Shown here in pieces: positions 44,820 through 53,603 of a DNA stretch of 64,000 nucleotides. Both the position numbers and the translations under genes were made by a program. Under the pieces are notes generated by a model. The model was not told the origin of the DNA and made no database searches. It saw only the letters and a list, made by a program, of their open reading frames with translations. The DNA lies in the NCBI GenBank assembly GCA_964392365.1, contig CAYMPH010000019.1, positions 12,878-76,877 of the forward strand. The letters run 5' to 3'. This DNA is from CAYMPH01 sp964392365 (lineage in GTDB: Bacteria > Spirochaetota > UBA4802 > UBA5550). Position 1 is the first letter of the stretch. Every line of letters begins with the position of its first letter.

Positions 44820-45626
44820 TCATGGCCAGGGATCCCAGTCGCCCCAGTTGTCATAGTATTCTTTCATTGCAGGAATTTTTTCAAGATTATCTTCAATATA
44901 TTTTTTTGTATTTTTAACCAGTTCCTGTTCCTTAACAAGAGATAGTTCTCCTATCATAACCCTGGTTCTTAAAAAAACAAAATAGGTGTCGAGTACATCG
45001 TGGATGCAGTAATCATTAATATCTTTAATACGTCCTTCCTTAAAAAGACCGTAAACTTCATTGCCTTTTGTTGACATTTTGCCGGGCTTGCCGATCACCT
45101 TTGCAAGCATGTTAAGTCCGCCATTCATTTTAATAGCGCTGTAATTTGAAATCCAGTCCTGTAAATCAATGTGTTTTGTTCCGAACCTGAACCGGCCTGC
45201 AAATTTATCTTTAAAATGTCTTTTTGCAGTAAATCCGTATCTGTATGCCATGAGCTCAAGAATCGGAATATCGAACCCCCTGCCGTTGAACGTTACGAAT
45301 GAAGCGTCGTTATAAATATCCTCAATTCCGAACCAGAACATCCTTACCATTTCGCGGGTTCTGTAATCCGGTTCATCAAGACAAACAATGTCAGCTAGGG
45401 AAAAATCCGCGCGTACCTTTGCAACGCAGATTGCAACAGGATACTGGAATGTAACCGGAATGAATTCTGAAACGCCGCCTGTGGAATCTGAAATTTCCTT
45501 CATGAAAAGCTCAATAGCCTGATCTTCGCTGATATCTTCAGACGAATACTTTACTTTTTTAATCAGTGCCCCGTCAGGAACGCTTTCAACATCAAATACC
45601 AGATATTTTATTTCTTCAGATCCCAA
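44820..45626 (-). CDS. Predicted 3'-5' exonuclease, PolB-like (DNA_pol_B_exo2 family)
   Basis: A 268-residue RNase H-fold exonuclease of the PolB-like family. The first Asp-Glu is in LVFDVESVPD, FVTFNGRGFDIPILE carries the second Asp, and YCIHDVLDTYF the C-terminal Asp. GSEEIKYLVFD is placed after a TTG at 45626, which has GGGGAG upstream; a GTG a few codons earlier is an alternative. It is an isolated gene. Role in DNA repair or RNA turnover unknown. Confidence 0.82.
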   Translation of the reverse strand: MGSEEIKYLVFDVESVPDGALIKKVKYSSEDISEDQAIELFMKEISDSTGGVSEFIPVTFQYPVAICVAKVRADFSLADIVCLDEPDYRTREMVRMFWFGIEDIYNDASFVTFNGRGFDIPILELMAYRYGFTAKRHFKDKFAGRFRFGTKHIDLQDWISNYSAIKMNGGLNMLAKVIGKPGKMSTKGNEVYGLFKEGRIKDINDYCIHDVLDTYFVFLRTRVMIGELSLVKEQELVKNTKKYIEDNLEKIPAMKEYYDNWGDWDPWP

Positions 45627-45700
45627 ACAGCACACTCCCCAAAAAAACAAGGATGCCTACAATAACAGCATCCCGGTATTTTTAAAATAAAAAAAATAAA

Positions 45701-46135
45701 TTATTTGCCTGAAGCTTTTTCTTCAAGTTTTTTCAATATATCCAGAACATATGGATCAGATTCTTTTTCTTTTGCCTGTTTCCAGGATGAGATAGAATTT
45801 TTAGATCCGATTCTGAATGATGCAAGTATTCCGGCATATCTTACTTCAGCGCTCTGGTCATTGAGAAAACATTTATTAACAGCTTCAGCAGCGCTCTCAT
45901 CTCCAATATAGCCGAGTGCAGTTACTGCATTTATGCGGACTGTTTCCCTTGAATCATCAAGCAGATTTATAAGATTAGGTATTGCAGCTTTTTCCTGCTT
46001 TGATCCGGCCCAGTCTGCAGCTGCAATAATAGTTTTTTCGTCTTTAGATGCAGTTAGATCTGCAACAGATTGTGCAAATAAAGCTGCTGCAGCAATTATC
46101 ATTCCAAAAAATAATATAATACTTAATTTTTTCAT
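45701..46135 (-). CDS. Exported HEAT-repeat protein
   Basis: A 144-residue protein with a signal peptide (ending ALFAQS) and two to three HEAT-like repeats (AAIPNLINLLDDSRETVRINAVTALGYIGDESA and the next unit with AVNKCF...RYAGILASFRIG). Periplasmic protein-binding role likely; partner unknown. Lies just upstream (right) of the mobile element. Confidence 0.75.
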   Translation of the reverse strand: MKKLSIILFFGMIIAAAALFAQSVADLTASKDEKTIIAAADWAGSKQEKAAIPNLINLLDDSRETVRINAVTALGYIGDESAAEAVNKCFLNDQSAEVRYAGILASFRIGSKNSISSWKQAKEKESDPYVLDILKKLEEKASGK

Positions 46136-46505
46136 TTTTTATTCTCCATTATATTGATTGATTCTTAATATTAAAAAATAGTTATTATGTCAATCATAAA
46201 TAATAGAAAAAAATTGATTTTAACAGGGGAATTCCGGTATAAGAGAATTCTCAAGAAGAAAGGAGCATCCCGGCGCTCCTCTCTCCTCGAGACTCCACTC
46301 TCCTCCGGCCGCTCATTTTGCCGCGGGGGCTATTAGGGTTTTATTCTAAAGTAGATTTTTCCCAACAAGCAGTAATGGCAGATTATCATCTGCCACACTA
46401 AATGCTAAATAAAGATCAACACCAATTCGCCGGTGAGATGGTTCGGCTTCGCTCACGATCAGTTCACCGGCTTGAGTGTTAAAATTTATACAAAAGACAC
46501 AAAGA

Positions 46506-46516
46506 GGCTCTGACCC
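46506..46516 (-). repeat. Left GGGTCAGAGCC repeat of the RAYT unit
   Basis: GGCTCTGACCC, the inverse of the right-end copy at 47179. Defines the left edge of the transposase unit, 11 nt before the stop codon. Confidence 0.75.
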
Positions 46517-46527
46517 TGAGTAAAATT

Positions 46528-47115
46528 TTACTTAAACGATAACCGTTTTCTGTAGGCCTCTTCGTATAAAAGAAATTTTTCTACACATTCCTCAAAATTA
46601 TTCCCCAGTTTCCAGAAATATTCATGTAATATAATTTTTATTGGAAGATCTGCATTTTTATTCAGATATTGGTTTATAAAACCTATTTCATTATTTCTTG
46701 GATCTCTTGAAAGACCTTTTCTAACAGGATTAAAGGCAATATACCATAAAAGCCAGTTTAAATAATCCTCTGGATCATCTGCATCTTCAATTATTGTTGA
46801 ACCGAATCTCTCGTTCCAGAAAGCTCCGGTTTCATTCATGGCAGAATTGTACTTCTCGGCAATCCTTGCTTTGATATACTGCATAATTATTGAAACAGTA
46901 TCTTTTCCCTGAATAGTTTTTATTACCATATGAATATGATTTGCAACAATTTCTGCTGCGACCAGATCAAATTCATACTTTTCCTGACACATTCGAACTG
47001 ATTCGACGAAATATTTTTTCCCGTATTTCCCCATCAGCTTGTTTTTCTTTCCATGGCATCTGGTGAAACAGTGGTGGGTAGCTCCTTGGGCAGTATTTCT
47101 TGTTTTTCTCGGCAT
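46528..47115 (-). CDS. REP-associated tyrosine transposase (Y1_Tnp, RAYT)
   Basis: A 195-residue HUH-type transposase of the REP-associated class. The His-x-His is in NHIHMVIK, HHCFTRCHGKK is near the N-terminus, and LLWYIAFNPVRKGL near the C-terminus carries the candidate catalytic Tyr (the family motif has YNP). Length is typical for these single-domain enzymes, which cut and join single-stranded DNA hairpins. It sits between inverted GGGTCAGAGCC repeats and structured A and B modules. The gene is intact, so the element may be active. Confidence 0.88.
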   Translation of the reverse strand: MPRKTRNTAQGATHHCFTRCHGKKNKLMGKYGKKYFVESVRMCQEKYEFDLVAAEIVANHIHMVIKTIQGKDTVSIIMQYIKARIAEKYNSAMNETGAFWNERFGSTIIEDADDPEDYLNWLLWYIAFNPVRKGLSRDPRNNEIGFINQYLNKNADLPIKIILHEYFWKLGNNFEECVEKFLLYEEAYRKRLSFK

Positions 47116-47178
47116 ATAAACTCCTTTAGTGTTTATATATTAATACTATCGAGAAGGGAAAATTTAAAAATATATGGC

Positions 47179-47190
47179 GGGGTCAGAGCC
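47179..47190 (+). repeat. Right GGGGTCAGAGCC repeat of the RAYT unit
   Basis: GGGGTCAGAGCC, inverted relative to 46506-46516, about 65 nt upstream of the transposase start. A third isolated copy in the same orientation lies at 48174-48185. Confidence 0.75.
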
Positions 47191-47358
47191 ACCTATTACT
47201 CACTTTAATCCTACCCAAGCCGGTTTCTTCAAAACCGGGCGAAAGGATGCATTTTCAAAACAGGAGGGAAAAAAGATATCCTTAATATTAAATAAATTAT
47301 TAACAGAACAAGGCCCTGAAAGCAGCCGCGGCGTTGAGCGGGCGGCGGTGGGTGGATT

Positions 47359-47401
47359 CTAAAGGAGGGAGGCATGCCGCAATAATGCCTCCCTCCTTTA
47401 G
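47359..47401 (+). repeat. B-module hairpin, perfect 17-bp stem
   Basis: CTAAAGGAGGGAGGCAT pairs perfectly with ATGCCTCCCTCCTTTAG around a 9-nt loop. Compared with the 30840 copy many stem bases differ on both sides, so pairing is kept while sequence changes. Confidence 0.85.
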
Positions 47402-47431
47402 GTTATTGTTGCACAGCATATACGATGAGTT

Positions 47432-47516
47432 GGTTCGACTCCGCTCACCAACCGTGGTTCAATATCGCTTGCCAGCATGGTTTAATTTCGCTTACATAGC
47501 GGAGTTCAATTCCGCT
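47432..47516 (+). repeat. Four 23-24-bp degenerate tandem repeats
   Basis: GGTTCGACTCCGCT (47432), GGTTCAATATCGCT (47456), GGTTTAATTTCGCT (47479) and AGTTCAATTCCGCT (47503) recur at 23-24 nt spacing. A further GGTTCGGCTTCGCT lies in the left arm at 46440. The first copy forms a GTTGGT/ACCAAC hairpin. Confidence 0.7.
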
Positions 47517-47529
47517 TTTTAACAACTGT

Positions 47530-47928
47530 TTAAGCTTGCTTCGTAGTAAAAATATTAAATTCCGGGGGATTAATCAGGTGCCTTTTAACATAGCATAAAT
47601 CAGCAGCTTTAATCACTGCATCTTTATATTTATCAGGAAAATCTGCTGGAAGCCTGATTTCCATTGTTATTTTACCGATCAGACCGGTTTCCGGATTTTT
47701 ATACATATTCATAACAAGAGAAACTCCATCAGTTGAAATTTCTCTTGCCTGACAGAATCCGAAAACAAAAATTCCTGCACAAGACCCGATTGATGAAAGA
47801 AACATATCGAACGGCTCAGGGAATTCCCCGCCGCCGCCAGCTTTCTCGGACTGATCGGTTTTAACAGTAAATCCTTTGTATTCGGTAAATACCTTTTTAC
47901 CGCCGCTGGAATAAATCTTCATTTCCAT
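47530..47928 (-). CDS. OsmC-family peroxidase/redox protein
   Basis: A 132-residue OsmC fold. The first catalytic-Cys region is SIGSCAGIFVFGFCQ and the second Cys is in AADLCYVKRHL. OsmC proteins reduce organic peroxides with two Cys; YhfA-like members have unknown redox roles. GGGGEFPEPFDMFLSS is the family loop. It is 9 nt downstream of the short zinc-ribbon gene, so the two form an operon. The left neighbour is the repeat region of the RAYT element. Confidence 0.88.
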   Translation of the reverse strand: MEMKIYSSGGKKVFTEYKGFTVKTDQSEKAGGGGEFPEPFDMFLSSIGSCAGIFVFGFCQAREISTDGVSLVMNMYKNPETGLIGKITMEIRLPADFPDKYKDAVIKAADLCYVKRHLINPPEFNIFTTKQA

Positions 47929-47937
47929 AGCTTTTAC

Positions 47938-48069
47938 CTATACAAGCGTAATATAATTTTCTTCTCTCGCGCATTTAAAACAAAGCCTGAGACCATCTTT
48001 AGTATTTTTTACCGGTATGTAAAAATGGTTTAGACTGTTGATTTCTGCGCCGCATTTTGTGCATTTCAT
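47938..48069 (-). CDS. Very short zinc-ribbon protein (43 aa) upstream of OsmC
   Basis: A 43-residue protein starting MKCTKCGAEI with a second pair CFKCARE, i.e. CxxC...CxxC, the layout of a zinc ribbon or rubredoxin-like knuckle. A GGAGAAAT ribosome-binding site precedes the ATG at 48069. Its stop is 9 nt before the osmC start. Being under 60 residues it is easily missed. The role is unknown; a regulatory or metal-binding partner of OsmC is an inference. Confidence 0.7.
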   Translation of the reverse strand: MKCTKCGAEINSLNHFYIPVKNTKDGLRLCFKCAREENYITLV

Positions 48070-48173
48070 ATTATTTCTCCGGGAAAAAGTTTTATCATTT
48101 ATATTATCGGATTTGATTAAATTTTAATTCAATCATTATTCATTAAAATTAATACTGAATAAAACACAAAAAC

Positions 48174-48185
48174 GGGGTCAGAGCC
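48174..48185 (+). repeat. Solo GGGGTCAGAGCC copy
   Basis: Identical to the right-end repeat of the RAYT unit at 47179. It is followed within 12 nt by the palindromic segment at 48198-48291 and could mark a remnant or a second non-autonomous element. Confidence 0.7.
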
Positions 48186-48197
48186 TTAATTCACTAC

Positions 48198-48291
48198 AAA
48201 ATGTGTAAGTAATGGAGATAGATAAGATTACGGGGATAGATAAACATCTCCTAATATCTTCAATCTCCTTATCCCCTTTTCATACACATTT
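48198..48291. repeat. Large imperfect palindrome next to the solo repeat
   Basis: AAATGTGTA at 48198 is complementary to TACACATTT ending 48291; inside, GGAGAT/ATCTCC and GGGGATA/TATCCCC also pair. A 94-nt foldback with no ORF, downstream of the MacB permease on the minus strand. Confidence 0.6.
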
Positions 48292-48325
48292 ATAATGGAT
48301 AAAAATTATTTTGATATTATCAAAT

Positions 48326-49555
48326 TTACTCGTATCTTAACGCATCTATAGGATCAAGAAGTGATGCCTTATATGCAGGATAAAACCCGAAGAAAATTCC
48401 AACTAAACCTGAAAAACCGAACGCGAGAAAAATAGAAAGAACGGATACAACTGTAGTCCATCCGGCAAGTTCTGCAAGAAGCTGTGATGCTGTTAAACCG
48501 ATTATAATACCAACAACCCCGCCCATAAGAGAAAGAGTTATTGCTTCAATAATAAACTGCATCCTTATATCCCAGGTTTTCGCGCCAACTGACATCCGGA
48601 TTCCGATCTCGCGGGTTCTTTCTGTTACTGACACAAGCATAATATTCATAATGCCTATTCCGCCGACAAGCAGTGAAACTGATGCAATAGCTGCAAGCAG
48701 CATAGTCATTACATTAGATGACTGCTGTGCTGCTTCCATAATCTGAGTCAGGTTTCTAATAGAGAAATCATTATCCTGCTTTGGACCAATATGATGACGC
48801 TGTTTGAGAAGAGAAAGTATCTGCGTTTCTGCAACTGCGAGGTCTTCAGCACTTCTAGCTTTTACAGTTATAACCCTTACCATACCAGGAAATGCTGTGC
48901 CGAATAATTTTTTCTGCGCTGTGGTTAAAGGGACAAGAATTGTATCATCCTGATCCTGTCCATTGGCAGACTGTCCCTTTCTGCCGAGAACTCCAACTAT
49001 GACAAAAGGAACATTTTTGATCCTGATAACATTGCCAACAGGATCAATATCTCCGAAAAGATTATCAACTATAGTCTGACCGAGAATTGCAAACTTTGCT
49101 GAGGTTTTAACATCTGATTCAAGAAAAGATCTTCCTGAATCCAGAGTCCAGTCTCTCACATTAAGCATATTAGGCGTGGTACCTACAACATTTGTTGACC
49201 AGTTCTGATTTCCATAAACAATCTGAGCAACTCCGTTCAGGCTCGGTGCAACATCTTCAACAGCATCGCATTCTTTCAATATGGCTTCCGAGTCCGCATA
49301 GGATAGTGTGGATTGTGTTCCTGACCCCATACGGGCTCCTCCGGAAGTTGTAGATCCCGGAAGAACCATCAGCAGGTTGCTTCCCATGCTTGAAATCTGT
49401 TCTGCAATCTGTTTGCTCGCTCCCGTACCTACAGCAAGCATTGTAATTACAGCTCCAACACCTATGATTATCCCGAGCATAGTCAGGGCTGAACGCATTT
49501 TATTCACTTTCAAAGCGCTGAATGATATTTTAACTGCAGAAGAAACATCAATCAT
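48326..49555 (-). CDS. MacB-like ABC permease
   Basis: A 409-residue FtsX/MacB-type permease. The N-terminal transmembrane helix is in RSALTMLGIIIGVGAVITML, followed by a large periplasmic MacB_PCD domain (about residues 50-240). A three-helix FtsX domain closes the protein (LLVGGIGIMNIMLVSVTERTREIGIRMSVGA). Last gene of tolC-macA-macB(ATPase)-macB(permease); it overlaps the ATPase gene by 4 nt. Its ATPase is a separate protein, unlike classical fused MacB. Confidence 0.92.
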   Translation of the reverse strand: MIDVSSAVKISFSALKVNKMRSALTMLGIIIGVGAVITMLAVGTGASKQIAEQISSMGSNLLMVLPGSTTSGGARMGSGTQSTLSYADSEAILKECDAVEDVAPSLNGVAQIVYGNQNWSTNVVGTTPNMLNVRDWTLDSGRSFLESDVKTSAKFAILGQTIVDNLFGDIDPVGNVIRIKNVPFVIVGVLGRKGQSANGQDQDDTILVPLTTAQKKLFGTAFPGMVRVITVKARSAEDLAVAETQILSLLKQRHHIGPKQDNDFSIRNLTQIMEAAQQSSNVMTMLLAAIASVSLLVGGIGIMNIMLVSVTERTREIGIRMSVGAKTWDIRMQFIIEAITLSLMGGVVGIIIGLTASQLLAELAGWTTVVSVLSIFLAFGFSGLVGIFFGFYPAYKASLLDPIDALRYE

Positions 49556-50253
49556 TTCTTCACCTGTTTCTTAACCGGCTTATCACTTATAATGTTTCCA
49601 TCAAGAAATTTTATTATGCGCCTGCTGTATTGGGCGATATCCGGCTCATGAGTAACAAGTATAATTGTAATATTCGATACCTCATTTAATTTTGTAAAAA
49701 GATCCATTATTTCATCGCTGGTTTTTGAATCAAGATTGCCTGTTGGTTCATCAGCAAGAATTATGGGTGCATCGTTCACAAGAGCTCTGGCAATTGCAAC
49801 ACGCTGCTGCTGGCCGCCGGAAAGCTGGTTCGGGTGATGATGCTCGCGTCCTTCAAGGCCTACGCTTCTGAGAGCTCTGATTGACTTTTTCTTTCTTTCT
49901 GATAAAGGAATTCCGCAGTACATCATCGGAAGTTCAACATTTTCTATAGCGGATGTTCTTGAAAGCAGATTAAAACCCTGAAAAACAAAACCTATTTTTT
50001 TGCTTCTTATTTCAGAAAGCTGGTCTCTGTTGAGGTTGCCTATATCAATTCCCTCGAGCAAATATCTGCCTCTTGTGGGTTTATCAAGGCATCCAAGAAT
50101 ATTCATCAGAGTAGATTTACCTGAACCGGAATGCCCCATTATCGAGACAAATTCACCCTGTTTAATAGTGAGAGATACATCTTTCAAAGCACCGACTTCA
50201 ACATCTCCCAGCCTGTAGATTTTCGCAAGATTCTGCGTTTCAATAAGTTCCAT
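49552..50253 (-). CDS. MacB-like ABC transporter ATPase
   Basis: A 233-residue ABC ATPase of the LolD/MacB type. Walker A is GHSGSGKST, the signature is LSGGQQQRVAIARAL, Walker B with D-loop is ILADEPTGNLDS, and the switch His is in LVTHEPD. It pairs with the FtsX-type permease, and with the fusion protein and TolC forms a mechanotransmission exporter for a peptide, toxin or lipid-like compound. Confidence 0.95.
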   Translation of the reverse strand: MELIETQNLAKIYRLGDVEVGALKDVSLTIKQGEFVSIMGHSGSGKSTLMNILGCLDKPTRGRYLLEGIDIGNLNRDQLSEIRSKKIGFVFQGFNLLSRTSAIENVELPMMYCGIPLSERKKKSIRALRSVGLEGREHHHPNQLSGGQQQRVAIARALVNDAPIILADEPTGNLDSKTSDEIMDLFTKLNEVSNITIILVTHEPDIAQYSRRIIKFLDGNIISDKPVKKQVKK

Positions 50254-50254
50254 G

Positions 50255-51448
50255 TTAACGCATCCTCGGCTGACCGCCGGAAATAGGAGAAGTAGTCTGT
50301 TTCTTTTCTTTAGAAATAATTTCGATTATAATTTCATTTCCCTCTTTTATATCTCCGGAAACCAATTCAGTATATGTTCCATCGCTGATTCCGGTTTTGA
50401 TTTTTACGCGTTTTGGAGTGCCTTTTTCAAGAATCCAAACGCTCTGCCCGCCTCCGCCTTTTCCCTCTGATTTCATTGAAGACTTATCAGTAAATTTAAA
50501 TCTCAATGACGAATTTAAAATTTTAAGCACGTTGGATTTACGTGTTGTAATTATTGAAGAATTTGCAGTCATTCCCGGCTTGAGGTTTAAATCGGAATTA
50601 TCCACCCGGATTACCACGTCGTAAGTTACTACATTCTGAACAATTATCGGTGCATTCCTGACCTGAAAGACCTTACCTTTAAAATTCCTCTCAGGATATG
50701 CATCAACAGTAAAAACAACTTCCTGGCCTACCGCTATCTTGCCGATATCAGCCTCGTTCACATTCGTGTCTATCTGCATTTTCGTGAGGTCTTCAGCGAT
50801 CATAAATATTGTGGGTGTCTGAAAGCTTGCAGCAACTGTCTGGCCGACATCAACATTGCGCGATACTACAATACCATTTACAGGAGATAATATATTTGTA
50901 TACTTAAGATTTGTTTCTGACATTCTAAGCGCTGCAAGAGCCTGCTGCACCTGAGCCTTTGATACATCGACCTGGGCTTTAGCTGATTCATAATTCGTTT
51001 CAGCAGTATCAAGATCGCCCTGAGCAATAAGGTTTTTCTTAACAAGTTCCCTGCTGCGATCAAAGGTTCTTTTTGTATCTTTTACAGACACTTCAGATTT
51101 TGTAAGATTTGCCCTTGCTGCAGAAAGATTTGCCTTTGCCTGCTCAACCTGTGCATCAAACACTGTAGGATCTATCAATGCTATTATCTGCCCCTTTCTC
51201 ACACGTGAATTAAAATCTGCATAAAGCTTTATAATTGTACCTGAAACCTGGGTTCCGACATTTACAGTGATTATTGCGTTTACAGTACCTGTAGCGTTTA
51301 CAGATTCAACGATCTCCCCGAGAGTTACTTTTTCAGTTTTGAATTTCTGTTCACTGTTATTTCCTCTGAAAAATATTATCAGGACTATTACTGTAATTAT
51401 TATAAGTGCTGCGCCAGTTAGAATTTTGATAAATCTGCTGTTCATCAT
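50255..51448 (-). CDS. MacA/HlyD-type membrane-fusion protein
   Basis: A 397-residue periplasmic adaptor. The N-terminal membrane anchor is IITVIVLIIFF. The biotinyl-lipoyl halves (VEFTVNAIITVNVGTQ-type and LSPVNGIVVSRNVDVGQ) flank a long helical hairpin (residues about 100-180). A beta-barrel (VFTVDAYPERNFKGKV) follows. It is 1 nt before the ATPase gene and overlaps tolC by 4 nt. Confidence 0.93.
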   Translation of the reverse strand: MMNSRFIKILTGAALIIITVIVLIIFFRGNNSEQKFKTEKVTLGEIVESVNATGTVNAIITVNVGTQVSGTIIKLYADFNSRVRKGQIIALIDPTVFDAQVEQAKANLSAARANLTKSEVSVKDTKRTFDRSRELVKKNLIAQGDLDTAETNYESAKAQVDVSKAQVQQALAALRMSETNLKYTNILSPVNGIVVSRNVDVGQTVAASFQTPTIFMIAEDLTKMQIDTNVNEADIGKIAVGQEVVFTVDAYPERNFKGKVFQVRNAPIIVQNVVTYDVVIRVDNSDLNLKPGMTANSSIITTRKSNVLKILNSSLRFKFTDKSSMKSEGKGGGGQSVWILEKGTPKRVKIKTGISDGTYTELVSGDIKEGNEIIIEIISKEKKQTTSPISGGQPRMR

Positions 51449-52719
51449 TTTACTCCAATTGCTTTTTCAAGACTTGCTCTTGCTGCTTTATGATTATAAA
51501 GAGCCTGAATATATAATGTCCGTGCATTAATATATGACAGCTGTGCATCTGCCACTTCAATAAGATTACCGACGCCGGCCTGATATCTGCCGTTTGCAAG
51601 ATCAAGATTTTCTGCTGCCTGGGAAACAGTGAGTTCAGCGGCAGGAATTGTTTCTTCAGCCTCGCGGATTTGAATAAACGCCTGTTCAACCTCAAGAATA
51701 ATCTTCTGCCGGATCAGATCCTCATTTGCTTTTGCGATATTAAGGTTTGCCCTTGCTTCCTTTACCTGATTAGTAGTTAAGAACCCGCTGAATATCGGTA
51801 GAGTCAGGGCAAGCCCTGCATTCCAGCCCTGTCCTGGAATTGAATTACTTCCGACTGCTCCTATTCCATTCCAGGAGTATGAAGCGCTTCCACTGAGCAT
51901 CGGCAGATAACCTGTTTCTGCAAGATATATGCTTTGATTTACCGCTTTAGTTTTAAACTGCTGCGATTTGTAATCCGGCCTGTTTTTGAAAGCAAGAGCC
52001 AGAGAATTTTCATATGATATTTTATTTTTTTCATATGACAGTTTATCTTCAATATTAAAATCCGGGTATCCATCCTGACCCAGGGCATTATTGAGAGTAA
52101 CAGACGCTAGAGTCAGTGCATTCCCGGCTTTTATTAGATTGAGCTTTGCATTGCTAAGGTCGACCTCAGCCTTGGTTACATCAAATTTCGGTTTTAATCC
52201 AACTTCAAAAAACCCCTTTGCCTGATCAAGATGATGCTGAACCTGGGAAACTGTTTCAACAGCAACATCTCTGTTCCTCTTTGCCTGCAGAAGCCCGTAA
52301 TAAGCAATCTTAACATTATAAATTACCTGGTCTGCAGTATTGCTGAAATCCGACCTGGAAGAGTCCAGATTGAAATTCTGTATTTTTACATTTAATGGAG
52401 TTTTAAGAAAATCAAAAATCATCTGGTTTAAAGTTAATCCCGCCGAATACTGGGCATATAATCTTCCAGGGTCACCGGATAAATAGCCTGAAGCAGCTCC
52501 TGAAATCTGCGGGAAAAAGTTAGATTGAGCCTGCCCGACTTTGCTTTCACCTGCATAAACACTGTTTTTGGCAGCAGAAATACTAGGATGGGATTTTATG
52601 GCAATATCAATGCATTGAGAAAGAGTTAGCGTTCTGTTTTTTTTCATTTGAGTCTCTGTCTCAGCTCCTAAAAAACTTATGGCTGAGAAAAAAAATATCA
52701 GAAAGAAAAACTTTTTCAA
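51445..52719 (-). CDS. TolC-family outer-membrane channel
   Basis: A 424-residue TolC homologue with a signal peptide (FFFLIFFFSAISFLGAE). The tandem alpha-helical coil repeats are visible as LTLSQCIDIAIKSHPSI and later YKSQQFKTKAVNQSIYLAETGYLP, each half carrying the Asn/Ala-rich helices. First gene of the exporter operon, overlapping macA by 4 nt. Forms the outer-membrane exit duct. Confidence 0.93.
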   Translation of the reverse strand: MKKFFFLIFFFSAISFLGAETETQMKKNRTLTLSQCIDIAIKSHPSISAAKNSVYAGESKVGQAQSNFFPQISGAASGYLSGDPGRLYAQYSAGLTLNQMIFDFLKTPLNVKIQNFNLDSSRSDFSNTADQVIYNVKIAYYGLLQAKRNRDVAVETVSQVQHHLDQAKGFFEVGLKPKFDVTKAEVDLSNAKLNLIKAGNALTLASVTLNNALGQDGYPDFNIEDKLSYEKNKISYENSLALAFKNRPDYKSQQFKTKAVNQSIYLAETGYLPMLSGSASYSWNGIGAVGSNSIPGQGWNAGLALTLPIFSGFLTTNQVKEARANLNIAKANEDLIRQKIILEVEQAFIQIREAEETIPAAELTVSQAAENLDLANGRYQAGVGNLIEVADAQLSYINARTLYIQALYNHKAARASLEKAIGVK

Positions 52720-53005
52720 GTCGTACCTCGATGCGGATTTGAATTTTTTTATAAAGTTTATTTATTCCGTTATGCTATTATAATTCCTGCATATTAGACC
52801 TTAAGTTTATATATCCGGTTCGAAATTTTTATAAATATTTTTTATTTATTTCAAAGGCATACGTTTTGTCAATTGATATAAGAGTTTATTGAAAATTTTA
52901 CTTCCCAAAGTTTTAATTAAATATTACAATAGATTTCAGTTTAAAATTCAACAAGGAAAGCATGATTTTTACTGAAATAATTCAATTCAGCATTATTGAG
53001 GTTCT

Positions 53006-53371
53006 ATGAATTATATTTTTGTTAATATCGAAACTAAGGAAATTTTTTCCTGTAAAGAAGAACTATGGCTCGAAGTTTTAAAAACTGCAAAAGATAACGA
53101 CTGGGAGCCATCCGGAACAAAATTTGACCGAAGCATGGCACTTGACAATGCATTTGATGACGATGATGAAGAATCATTCAGGCTGTTCATGTTTATAACG
53201 ATTAATGATGAGTATCTTAATTGGGACGGGAATTATACGGATAAAGCAGACCAGATTGTTACCGGAATTGACGCAGATAACATGTATGGATCACTGGTAT
53301 ATGCAACTCATATAGATAGTCAACTTTTTGAATTTATCGGCAAAGGAAGTTTTAGAATAGTATCTGATTAA
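53006..53371 (+). CDS. Acidic hypothetical protein
   Basis: A 121-residue protein, very acidic in the middle (NAFDDDDEESFRLFMF), without signal peptide or known domain. Monocistronic. Function unknown. Confidence 0.5.
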   Translation: MNYIFVNIETKEIFSCKEELWLEVLKTAKDNDWEPSGTKFDRSMALDNAFDDDDEESFRLFMFITINDEYLNWDGNYTDKADQIVTGIDADNMYGSLVYATHIDSQLFEFIGKGSFRIVSD

Positions 53372-53603
53372 AATGAAGCAGTATACATAAAAGATTACCG
53401 GAGTATAGCATATACAAGCTGGCTCTTCGGCTACTCTCTACAGGCGTTTCTCAAATTCCGTTCAGAAAATGTAAAATCCTTTTCCTGCTAAAAAAAATCC
53501 CTGATTTTAACAAGCTTAAGTTTCCAAAAAAATTAACTTTACAGAAAATGAATTACCTATATCATCGGACAATAACTGGAAAAAAACTTTTTGGAGAGAA
53601 TTA

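Larger units (their letters stand above)
46221..47424. mobile_element. Composite RAYT element: transposase with flanking structured inverted modules
   Basis: From the left: B module inverted (tail 46221-46249, hairpin 46250-46291, core to about 46330), a degenerate A module inverted (46427-46475), an 11-nt inverted repeat GGCTCTGACCC (46506-46516), the transposase gene, the matching GGGGTCAGAGCC (47179-47190), an A module direct (47217-47274) and a B module direct (core 47323-47358, hairpin 47359-47401, tail to 47424). The order is the same as in the transposase-less copy at 30415-30904. Two nested layers are possible: a GGGTCAGAGCC-flanked transposase unit inserted between pre-existing A-B arms. 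Confidence 0.75.

Noticed and set aside
53372..53603. Possible decayed copy of the repeat module
   Set aside because: Only a short AGCATATAC and a small hairpin are similar; not enough to call.
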